Positions 7,654 through 13,169 are shown, numbered from the stretch's first letter. The stretch is 13,169 bases of DNA from Alistipes sp. (GCA_017629615.1 JAGBWT010000101.1:1-13169); one strand, 5' to 3'. Program-made: numbers and translations. Notes: a model not told the origin generated them from the sequence alone.

Positions 7654-8871
7654 ATGAAGTGGACCTTTGCCCGCAGGTATCTCGTTTCGCGCTCATCGCA
7701 CTCGGTAATCAACATTATCGCTGCGGTTAGCCTCGTCTCGGTTGCTGTGCCTGTGGCTGCAATGGTCATACTACTCTCGGTATTCAATGGCTTCGAGACC
7801 CTGGTGCGCGAGATGTATGCCGACACCGATGCCGACATCGAAATTCGTGCAGTGCATCGGTCCGAGGCTATGTTACCCACTGCCGAAAATCGCCAGCGCA
7901 TTGCACAAATCGAGGGTGTCGAGGCCCTCTCGTTTGTCATCGAGCAACAGGCTTTGGTACAATACAACGAGCGACAATGCGCCATCACGTTGCGCGGAGC
8001 CGACAACCACTACTTCGACGTATTGCCAGCCAAACGCCAAGCTTCGGGTGGCGAGCCTCGTCTTACGCTTGGCGAAATCGACTACCTCACCATAGGTCGC
8101 GATGTAGCACATTCGCTCGGCATATACAACCTCGTAGACCAACGCCTAACACTGCTAACGCTCGGTGGAGGCGAAGTTGGCTCGTTGTTGCCACTGCGCA
8201 ATATGCGTCGCCACGAGATAATGCTGGGCGGCATCGTAAATAACACGCAGGCTGCCACACTCTCGGCCGTAGCACCACTTCGCACGCTCCAACATCTGGC
8301 GGGCCACGACCACGCCACGACCATAATGGTTCGTGCCTCGGAGGGCTACAACATCGACCGTCTGCGCGATAACATCGAGGCCGAAATCGGCAACGACAAT
8401 ATCGAGGTCGTAACTCGCGAAGAGAAAAATACGCTCTTCTACCAGATAATGAAATACGAGAAGTGGGCCGTCTTTGCCGTCACACTGCTTGTACTTATCG
8501 TCGCCTCGTTGTCGATTATAGGCACTCTGCTGATGCTCATCATCGAGAAGCGCAACGAGCAACCCGTGCTGCTGGCTATGGGTGCCGATATGCGATTTAT
8601 TCGTGGCATCTTTATCCGCGAGGGGCTTCTGATTTCGGGTATCGGTGGCGTAGCAGGCATCGTTATCGGTGTGGCGATTGTTGCGCTCCAAGAGTGGCTC
8701 CACATCGTCAAGATGCCGAGTGGCGAATTTCTGGTCGATAGCTATCCCGTCGAACTACACGCGACGGACATCATATTGGTACTCATCTCATTTGTTGCGG
8801 TGGCGTGGAGTGTTTCGCGTATCGCCACACGAACAATGATAAAATCCCAAAGACTATGCAACGAACAATAA
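7654..8871 (+). CDS. LolC/LolE-type ABC transporter permease (FtsX family)
   Basis: This 405-residue inner-membrane protein has the FtsX/MacB permease layout: a membrane helix at about 18-44 after FARRYLVSRSSHSVINIIA, a large periplasmic domain (about 45-268), then three helices at about 272-297 (VFAVTLLVLIVASLSIIGTL), 322-345 (LLISGIGGVAGIVIGVAIVA) and 371-390. The FNGFETLVREMY segment after helix 1 is typical of LolC/LolE, which extract lipoproteins from the inner membrane for delivery by LolA. The cytosolic coupling region IIEKRNEQPVLLAMGAD lies after helix 2. No ATPase (LolD) gene is in the window. The 3' end overlaps a lipoprotein gene by 16 nt. Assignment to Lol rather than another FtsX-type exporter is by resemblance only, so no symbol is given. 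Confidence 0.85.
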   Translation: MKWTFARRYLVSRSSHSVINIIAAVSLVSVAVPVAAMVILLSVFNGFETLVREMYADTDADIEIRAVHRSEAMLPTAENRQRIAQIEGVEALSFVIEQQALVQYNERQCAITLRGADNHYFDVLPAKRQASGGEPRLTLGEIDYLTIGRDVAHSLGIYNLVDQRLTLLTLGGGEVGSLLPLRNMRRHEIMLGGIVNNTQAATLSAVAPLRTLQHLAGHDHATTIMVRASEGYNIDRLRDNIEAEIGNDNIEVVTREEKNTLFYQIMKYEKWAVFAVTLLVLIVASLSIIGTLLMLIIEKRNEQPVLLAMGADMRFIRGIFIREGLLISGIGGVAGIVIGVAIVALQEWLHIVKMPSGEFLVDSYPVELHATDIILVLISFVAVAWSVSRIATRTMIKSQRLCNEQ

Positions 8872-9710
8872 CATCAATCCTTATAGCCACACTCGCGGCA
8901 CTGATGCTCGGCTCTTGCGCCCAGCGAAAAATCATTCCCGACGACGAGTTATCGACAATCTTCTACGAAGCCTATCTGTCGAACGCCTATCTCGGCATCG
9001 AGTACGCCAACCTCGATTCGCTGATGATATACGAGCCTATATTGGCCAAGCACGGCTATACTCCGGAGGATTTGCGCTACACCATCGGCAACTTCTCGCG
9101 TCGCAAGAGTGCGCAACTCGGCACAGTCCTCAAACAGGCCGAGGAGCGGCTGGTCGAGGAGGCTGCCGTCTATGAGCATAAGGTTGTAGTACTCGATACA
9201 ATCCGCGAGGTTGCCATTCGTCGATTGAAGCGCACCGTACGCGCCGACTCTCTCATATCGGTACAGAAGAGGGCCGACACGACAAAGTTACGCATCGTCG
9301 TCGAGCCTATATATCCTGGCAGCTATGCCGTACGTTTCAAATATGAGTGCGAGGACAATCTCGACAAGTATCCGCGCAACGGCTCGATGTGGCTCGAATC
9401 GACATCGAACGAGCGTCGCTCCAACCACACCTTCCGCCTTCGTCGCAAGGACTCGGCTCGACGCACCTTCACAACCGACACCTCGCACCAACGCCTCGTT
9501 ATATGGCTTGGCGAGACACTCGACAAGAAGCACGCTTCGCGCAACCCTAAAATCGATATTCGCGACCTGCAAATCGTCTATACTCCCGACGAAAAGACCG
9601 CCATCGACTCGCTGATGAAGAGTTTTATCGACATAACGCTATTTACCGATGAATTCTACCCAAAGACGGATAGCCTCGCATCTGTTGCTGACTCCACAAG
9701 GGTTCTTTAA
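8856..9710 (+). CDS. DUF4296 lipoprotein
   Basis: With the start at 8856 the protein has 284 residues: MQRTITSILIATLAALMLGS and then Cys21, a good lipobox (MLGSC). The segment after it, AQRKIIPDDELSTIFYEAYLSNAYL, followed by a Tyr-rich helix and YEPILAKHGYTPEDLRYTIGNFS, is the DUF4296 domain (about residues 25-110), a Bacteroidetes family of unknown function. The C-terminal 170 residues are beta-rich and basic (RIVVEPIYPGSYAVRFKYE) and may form a second domain absent from shorter members. Starts upstream of 8856 would run deeper into the permease gene and lose the signal peptide. The 16-nt overlap with the permease and the 62-nt overlap with the next gene point to coupled translation. A link to lipoprotein sorting is suggested by the neighbour only. 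Confidence 0.85.
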   Translation: MQRTITSILIATLAALMLGSCAQRKIIPDDELSTIFYEAYLSNAYLGIEYANLDSLMIYEPILAKHGYTPEDLRYTIGNFSRRKSAQLGTVLKQAEERLVEEAAVYEHKVVVLDTIREVAIRRLKRTVRADSLISVQKRADTTKLRIVVEPIYPGSYAVRFKYECEDNLDKYPRNGSMWLESTSNERRSNHTFRLRRKDSARRTFTTDTSHQRLVIWLGETLDKKHASRNPKIDIRDLQIVYTPDEKTAIDSLMKSFIDITLFTDEFYPKTDSLASVADSTRVL

Positions 9711-10800
9711 GCAGCCTCTGCTCACGGTCGATAGCGCATCACGCCGTATATTGGCTATCGAGCAGTACAACGAGCAACTCGATATGTCGGCCGGCGTAGA
9801 GTTCTTTTCGGGCATCATCTGCGCAGGTTTTATCAACGCTCACTCCCACCTCGAACTCGCCTATATGCGCGGTGCTATTGACGAAGGGTGCGGACAGGGT
9901 GCTTTTGCTGCGCAAATGGCGGCACAGCGCAACCGTTTCAGCGACGAGGAGCGACAAGAGGCCATAGTGGCTGCCGACCACCTTATGTGGCGCGAGGGAG
10001 TCGATGCCGTGGCCGACATTGTAAACGACGACTCATCGTTCGCCACAAAACTCCATAGTCCGATACATTACCGCTCGTTTGCCGAGGTCTTTGGTCTGCG
10101 CCAATCCAATATCGAGGCGTGTCGCCAACTGTTGCGCTACGACTCGACGACGCTCACTCCGCACTCCACCTACTCAATCCAGAGCCGCGATTTCGAGGCT
10201 GTATGCCGTGCCGATAGCAGCACGCCAATCTCAATCCACTTTATGGAGTCGGCCGACGAAACCCTACTATACAAAGGCTCTGGGTCGCTACACGAATGGT
10301 ATGCGCAGGTGGGTTTTCATTGCGATTTTCTGCACTACGGCTCACCGGCCCGACGTATAGCGCAATGCGTGCCAAACGACCGCCCACTGATACTCGTTCA
10401 CAACACCTATATCGACGAGGAGGCTATCGACACAATCCTGGCCAACCGCACAGCCCCGACATATTGGGTACTATGCCCGCAATCGAACCGCTACATCAAC
10501 CGATGCACACCTCGCTCGGTAGAACTACTCCGCCAAAAGGGGTGCACAATATGCATAGGCACCGACTCGCTCGCATCGAATCACACACTCTCGATAGTCG
10601 AGGAGTTGAAGTGCTTCCGCGATGTGCCACTCGAAGAGCTACTCCGCTGGGCTACACGCAATGGAGCCGAGGCCATCGGTCTTGGCGATAGGCTCGGCAC
10701 GGTCGAAGTTGGTCGTTGTGTCGGCTTGGTTGCACTCTCGGGCATCGACCTATCGGCAATGCGACTCACCGACAAGAGCGTTGCAACCCGAATCTTATAG
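9649..10800 (+). CDS. Amidohydrolase, cytosine/aminofutalosine-deaminase-like
   Basis: This 383-residue protein belongs to the metal-dependent amidohydrolases of the ATZ/TRZ-MtaD-SsnA type (COG0402). Metal and active-site candidates are the HxH pair His65/His67 (INAHSHLEL), His172 in TPHSTYS, His197 with Glu200 (SIHFMES), His251 (LVHNTYI) and Asp306 (GTDSLASN). The LCPQSNRYI motif (275-283) and GTDSLASN followed by EEL are deaminase-type features, also seen in aminodeoxyfutalosine deaminase (MqnX) of the futalosine menaquinone route. That specific role is a guess, since no other menaquinone gene is present. The ATG at 9649 lies 62 nt inside the previous gene and gives the usual N-terminal strands (RRIASHLLLTPQGFF); a TTG at 9685 is a weaker alternative. 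It is the last gene of the run. Confidence 0.82.
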   Translation: MNSTQRRIASHLLLTPQGFFKQPLLTVDSASRRILAIEQYNEQLDMSAGVEFFSGIICAGFINAHSHLELAYMRGAIDEGCGQGAFAAQMAAQRNRFSDEERQEAIVAADHLMWREGVDAVADIVNDDSSFATKLHSPIHYRSFAEVFGLRQSNIEACRQLLRYDSTTLTPHSTYSIQSRDFEAVCRADSSTPISIHFMESADETLLYKGSGSLHEWYAQVGFHCDFLHYGSPARRIAQCVPNDRPLILVHNTYIDEEAIDTILANRTAPTYWVLCPQSNRYINRCTPRSVELLRQKGCTICIGTDSLASNHTLSIVEELKCFRDVPLEELLRWATRNGAEAIGLGDRLGTVEVGRCVGLVALSGIDLSAMRLTDKSVATRIL

Positions 10801-10815
10801 CTTCACGATATGACC

Positions 10816-11676
10816 CTATTTATCTGTGGGGGTGTGGCGGCGTAGGGCGGCAGGGGTGTCGCCATAGCGTTGTTTGAAGAGTTTGATGAAGTGCGAGATA
10901 TTCGTGAAGGCGCACTGATTGCCTATCTCCGAGATTGTGAGGTTGGTCGAGAAGAGCAATATCTTGGCCCGTTGCAGCCGTTGGTCGATAAACCAGCGGT
11001 GGGGAGGCTCGGCAAACTGTCGACGAAACTCCTTCTTGAACGAGGTCAGCGACCTATTCGTTTTGCGGGCCAGCGCCTCTATCGAGAGGTCGGTAAAGAG
11101 GTTGTTGTAGACCTCGCGTGCAAAGTGGTTATTCACAACATCGGAGCAGGTGAGCAGTCGCGCACGCATACAGGCGCTACCCTCGGTAAGTATCAGATAG
11201 ACCAGCTCGTTGAGTTTTATCTGGCGACCAATCCCATTCTCGCGTAACTCGTTGCGTCGCAACAAGCGATTTAGACCCTGAAAGAGGTCCGAAAGGGCCG
11301 TCGTGGGGCGTGCCACAACACACTCCGCGCCCTGACACTCTCCGCAGCGGTGCGTCGCATCGTAGGCAAGGCCATAGTTCGTATTAAGCTCGATTATGAC
11401 GCGCTGCAACGACTCCGACGTAACATAAAAGACCACCTGCTCGAAAGCCCCTTCGAGTGGGATATTCTCCTCGTAATGCACTCCCGTCGTGAGCAGAAAC
11501 ATCTCCCCGGAGGCTATTTCGATACTGCGGTCGTTGCGGTAGATTCTCTTGCACCCTTTAAGCACATATCCGATGGCCGTGCGCGACAAATCGATGGAGC
11601 TGACGCCTCGACTCTCCTCCTCCACAACCTTGACCACATCGGGCGCAAGGGCGTGCATAAACGTTGAAACACTCAT
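10816..11676 (-). CDS. AraC-family transcriptional regulator
   Basis: This 286-residue protein has an N-terminal cupin-like sensor region (about 30-125, with GYVLKGCKRIYRNDRSIEI and SGEMFLLTTG) and a C-terminal AraC/XylS DNA-binding domain (about 185-282). The two helix-turn-helix units are at about 198-220 (LSIEALARKTNRSLTSFKKEF) and 247-269 (TISEIGNQCAFTNISHFIKLF, then KQRYGDTPAALR, the family signature). The sensor part looks like the ExsA-type N-domain. It contains a Cys cluster, C111, C114 and C119, which could bind metal or sense redox state. The gene converges on the amidohydrolase gene with a 15-nt gap. Targets are unknown. The inverted repeat over its own promoter makes autoregulation possible. 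Confidence 0.9.
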   Translation of the reverse strand: MSVSTFMHALAPDVVKVVEEESRGVSSIDLSRTAIGYVLKGCKRIYRNDRSIEIASGEMFLLTTGVHYEENIPLEGAFEQVVFYVTSESLQRVIIELNTNYGLAYDATHRCGECQGAECVVARPTTALSDLFQGLNRLLRRNELRENGIGRQIKLNELVYLILTEGSACMRARLLTCSDVVNNHFAREVYNNLFTDLSIEALARKTNRSLTSFKKEFRRQFAEPPHRWFIDQRLQRAKILLFSTNLTISEIGNQCAFTNISHFIKLFKQRYGDTPAALRRHTPTDK

Positions 11677-11705
11677 TATAATAGTCTTTTTGGTGTGTGA
11701 TAATT

Positions 11706-11740
11706 AAACATATCGTTTATTCGTCTACAAAGATATGTTT
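11706..11740. promoter_or_regulatory. Inverted repeat over the AraC promoter, possible operator
   Basis: AAACATATC (11706-11714) and GATATGTTT (11732-11740) form a perfect 9-bp inverted repeat with a 17-nt spacer. It covers the -7 element and the probable start site of the AraC-family gene. A regulator bound here would block transcription. Just upstream of the -33 element, TTTTGTC occurs twice at 11761-11767 and 11771-11777, exactly one helical turn apart, which is a possible activator site. Confidence 0.4.
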
Positions 11741-11758
11741 TTATTATATTCTTCACAA
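11728..11758 (-). promoter_or_regulatory. Promoter of the AraC-family gene
   Basis: Read on the minus strand, TTG (11758-11756) and TATCTTTG (11735-11728, a full match to TAnnTTTG) are 20 nt apart, which fits the Bacteroidetes consensus. Transcription should start near 11720, giving a leader of about 45 nt before the ATG at 11676. Confidence 0.6.
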
Positions 11759-11830
11759 CCTTTTGTCTATTTTTGTCATATTTACGTCTACATATTGTAT
11801 TGATTAGTCGCTTTTAGGGCAGAAGAGGCT

Positions 11831-11957
11831 GGGTGGTTGGGTTGGCTGGGTTGGGTTGGGTTTGCCTGGGTAGTTTAGTGTCGTTAGGGGCGTTAGGGGC
11901 GTTAGAGTTTTTATTTTCCCTAATCTACCCAATCTACCCATTCTACCCATTCTACCC
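11831..11957. repeat. G-rich and C-rich short tandem repeats with quadruplex potential on both strands
   Basis: The plus strand has six GGG runs (11831-33, 11839-41, 11848-50, 11853-55, 11858-60, 11868-70) with loops of 2-7 nt. Then CGTTAGGGG occurs twice in tandem (11882-11899) and decays into CGTTAGAG. Next come four 9-mers: AATCTACCC at 11922-30 and 11931-39, and ATTCTACCC at 11940-48 and 11949-57. The last block gives GGG runs with 6-nt loops on the minus strand. CTGGGTAG (11866-11873) and CTACCCAG (11952-11959) are complementary, so the block can also fold as a hairpin. It lies between the AraC promoter and the RNA candidate, with no gene in it. Confidence 0.75.
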
Positions 11958-12073
11958 AGAGGACTAATCAAACTCAAAGGAAGAATCTATAAAACGGAAG
12001 AAGGTTATACAACCCAAACCATATTGTTCCAATAAAAATTGCTATGCAAACACCTATTCTCAAAGAATATTTG

Positions 12074-12081
12074 TATATTTG
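12074..12081 (+). promoter_or_regulatory. Candidate -7 element upstream of the structured RNA
   Basis: TATATTTG matches TAnnTTTG, but no TTTG lies 19-20 nt upstream. A second, poorer candidate is TAATCTTG at 12138-12145, which would place the transcript start right at the base of the long stem beginning at 12146. Which of the two is used cannot be decided from the sequence. Confidence 0.35.
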
Positions 12082-12145
12082 TAGTACCAAGAGGGAGTAA
12101 TCCCGAGGGTAGACATATTTCAAAAGAGGCGTTATGCTAATCTTG

Positions 12146-12300
12146 TAAGTCGAGAACCTAGGAAATTCACGAACACTGCACAAGGATTGCATAGCAGCTC
12201 TCACGCATACGGCGTGGGCTGTTATTTCATATTCGTGCATTAGGTTTTCCTAGGACCTTCGATTTAGAGTGTGGCATACGGCACCACGCTCTCTTTATTT
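12146..12300 (+). ncRNA. Structured small RNA candidate, 6S-like
   Basis: The stretch folds as a long interrupted stem: TAAGTCGA (12146-53) pairs TCGATTTA (12259-66, one G-U), CCTAGGAAA (12157-65) pairs TTTCCTAGG (12246-54), and CACGAA (12168-73) pairs TTCGTG (12232-37). An open bubble follows (12174-90 opposite 12226-31). The tip is a hairpin, ATAGCAGC with GCTGTTAT (12191-98/12218-25, one G-U) and CACGC with GCGTG (12202-06/12212-16). A long closing stem, central bubble and terminal hairpin is the layout of 6S RNA, which binds RNA polymerase holoenzyme. A terminator follows directly. No protein-coding frame explains the pairing. The 6S name is by shape only; a leader attenuator of the next gene, or another sRNA, is possible. 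The 5' end could lie as far upstream as about 12088. Confidence 0.55.
12266..12300 (+). terminator. Rho-independent terminator after the 6S-like RNA
   Basis: AGAGTGTGG (12266-12274) pairs CCACGCTCT (12284-12292, one G-U) with a 9-nt loop, followed by CTTTATTT. The U-tract is interrupted, so it may be moderately efficient. The loop contains GCATACGGC, the same 9-mer as the apical loop of the RNA hairpin at 12205-12213. Confidence 0.65.
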
Positions 12301-12347
12301 ATTACTGCAAGTAGGAGCCGTTTGCACCAAATTCAACAACCAAACCT

Positions 12348-12734
12348 ATGAAAAGTTTAATTCTTAAATTGTCGACGTGCTGTATTTTATTATGCGCAAC
12401 AACCTCCTGCGCCTCAATTTTCTGTGGCTCAAAAGCAAAAGTAACATTCGACTGCAATGTCAAAGAGGGTGTCGCTCTAACTATCGATGGCCTAAAATAT
12501 CACGATGTCGCTTTCCCGTTCACAACCAAAGTTAAGCGTGGCTTTGATGACACAATAGTTAAAGCAGAAGCGAAATCCTATAAACCTGAAATAGTTGTTA
12601 TCGACAAAAAATTCAATCCTGTTTCTATTATTAACCTTTGTGACGTTCTCGGTTGGGGAATAGATGCAGCCACTGGTGCAATCACAAAGCCTGATAACAA
12701 TTACTACCAAATAGAATTAAAGAAAGAAGAGTAA
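12348..12734 (+). CDS. Small lipoprotein, PEGA-like, unknown function
   Basis: This 128-residue protein starts with a signal and a good lipobox (ATTSC, Cys21). CASIFCGSKAKVTFDC follows, a pattern I know from small Bacteroidetes lipoproteins with a PEGA-like beta domain (VALTIDGLKYHDVAFPFTTKV). It ends with LGWGIDAATGAITKPDNNYY, the conserved closing segment of that family. Function is unknown; these are probably outer-membrane-anchored. Codon use is clearly AT-richer than in the genes to the left. No Shine-Dalgarno sequence precedes the ATG. TTTGC at 12321-12325 could be a -7 element, but the match is weak. The gene stands alone between the RNA candidate and its own terminator. Confidence 0.8.
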   Translation: MKSLILKLSTCCILLCATTSCASIFCGSKAKVTFDCNVKEGVALTIDGLKYHDVAFPFTTKVKRGFDDTIVKAEAKSYKPEIVVIDKKFNPVSIINLCDVLGWGIDAATGAITKPDNNYYQIELKKEE

Positions 12735-12777
12735 TCCTATCAATAATTACATCGAAACAGAATTTAACAATTTCTAC

Positions 12778-12815
12778 TTACCCCTGTCGCACATCGCCAG
12801 GGGTAATTTTATATT
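12778..12815 (+). terminator. Rho-independent terminator of the small lipoprotein gene
   Basis: TTACCCCTG (12778-12786) and CAGGGGTAA (12798-12806) form a perfect 9-bp stem with an 11-nt loop, followed by TTTTATATT. It lies 43 nt after the stop codon of the lipoprotein gene. Confidence 0.85.
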
Positions 12816-12890
12816 ACACAGAGCAGTTAAGCTCACTAACACCGATGAAACTATGATTTATCATAGATGAGTAGGTAGCCGCCTCTTCAA
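12816..12890 (+). pseudogene. Diverged 3' half of a 5S rRNA gene, inverted relative to the true 5S
   Basis: Read on the plus strand, this stretch aligns with the 3' half of the minus-strand 5S at the window end. By eye, about 58 of 74 positions agree with one gap. AGTTAAGCTCACT (12825-12837) and the last 22 bases, from GAGTAGGTAGCC through CTCTTCAA, are identical. Differences concentrate in loop E and helix IV, where CTATGAT and ATCATAG (12851-57 and 12860-66) replace the true 5S pairs and still pair perfectly. The 5' half is absent; the lipoprotein terminator stands in its place. The 3' strand of helix I is therefore kept without its partner, so it cannot act as normal 5S. Confidence 0.7.
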
Positions 12891-12972
12891 AGGAGTCAAA
12901 CGATTTGCTTACATATAGTAATAAATAAGCCCCCTTTACAGAAAGGGGGTTTGGGGGATAGGTAACACACTA
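12891..12972. other. 82-bp segment between 8-bp direct repeats, with a G/C hairpin
   Basis: CTCTTCAA ends the 5S-like copy (12883-12890) and recurs at 12973-12980, where GAACAGCC follows, resembling the GACCAGCC that follows the true 5S. The segment between looks like an insertion into an older rRNA-operon tail. It holds the hairpin CCCCCTTT / AAAGGGGG (12930-12937 and 12942-12949, 4-nt loop) followed by TTTGGGGG, which is a weak terminator at best or a REP-like palindrome. No terminal inverted repeats are visible. Confidence 0.4.
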
Positions 12973-13040
12973 CTCTTCAAGAACAGCCTTGCCGACAACC
13001 TCTATTAAAAGTAAACCGTTAAGAGTTCGCATATACATAC

Positions 13041-13070
13041 AAAAAAAGACCAACCGTATTGGCTGGTCTT
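13041..13070 (-). terminator. rRNA operon terminator
   Basis: On the minus strand AAGACCAGCC (13070-13061) pairs GGTTGGTCTT (13055-13046, one G-U) with a 5-nt loop and is followed by a run of seven T. It lies just past the 5S 3' end and closes the rRNA operon. Confidence 0.92.
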
Positions 13071-13073
13071 GAA

Positions 13074-13169
<96 letters not shown>

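Noticed and set aside
11882..11957. Possible CRISPR array
   Set aside because: The repeats are 9 bp long in direct tandem with no spacers, and no cas genes are present.
11974..12240. 88-residue minus-strand frame with a hydrophobic C-terminal half
   Set aside because: Its first half lies in the arms of the paired RNA candidate, there is no good promoter or family match, and no gene partner. The hydrophobic end (KYSLRIGVCIAIFIGTIWFG) is the only point in favour, so a real small membrane protein cannot be fully excluded.
12930..12957. Rho-independent terminator on the plus strand
   Set aside because: The stem is good, but only three T follow before a G run, and no gene ends just upstream. It was described as part of the insertion-like segment instead.

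Overview
The window looks like chromosomal DNA of a Bacteroidales bacterium, and I infer a GC-richer lineage such as Alistipes/Rikenellaceae. Reasons: promoters of the Bacteroidetes type (TTTG, about 19-20 nt, TAnnTTTG), almost no Shine-Dalgarno sequences, a DUF4296 lipoprotein, a Big_5 Ig-like lipoprotein, a HolB with the P-loop lysine lost, and 5S rRNA sequence of the Bacteroidetes type. The genus is an inference; no search was run.

Layout. Bases 1-540 hold the 3' end of an unidentified gene and an S4-domain RNA-binding protein (hslR-like). A good Bacteroidetes promoter at 572-602 then starts a very compact run of ten co-directional genes (655-10800): a MOP-family polysaccharide flippase, holB (DNA polymerase III delta'), folK, an unknown lipoprotein, a Big_5 lipoprotein, an outer-membrane beta-barrel protein, rbfA, a LolC/E-type permease, a DUF4296 lipoprotein and a deaminase-like amidohydrolase. 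No gap in this run exceeds 15 nt and four junctions overlap, so it is probably one transcription unit, perhaps with internal promoters I did not detect. It mixes core housekeeping functions (replication, folate, ribosome maturation) with envelope biogenesis.

An AraC-family regulator (10816-11676, minus strand) converges on the end of this run. Its upstream region carries a promoter overlapped by a 9-bp inverted repeat. Beyond it lies an AT-richer stretch, 11677-13070, with little protein coding. It holds a block of G-rich and C-rich 9-mer tandem repeats with quadruplex potential on both strands, a highly structured RNA candidate resembling 6S RNA (about 12146-12300), a small lipoprotein gene (12348-12734) with its own terminator, and a diverged 3' half of a 5S rRNA gene on the plus strand. 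The window ends inside a genuine 5S rRNA gene on the minus strand, the tail of an rRNA operon, with a clear terminator.

The coding part is ordinary chromosome. The observations most worth following are in the non-coding 3' part: the 6S-like RNA, the inverted and diverged 5S half whose helix IV keeps pairing through compensatory changes, and the opposing G-quadruplex-type repeats. I see no defence system, CRISPR array, transposase, integrase or tRNA.
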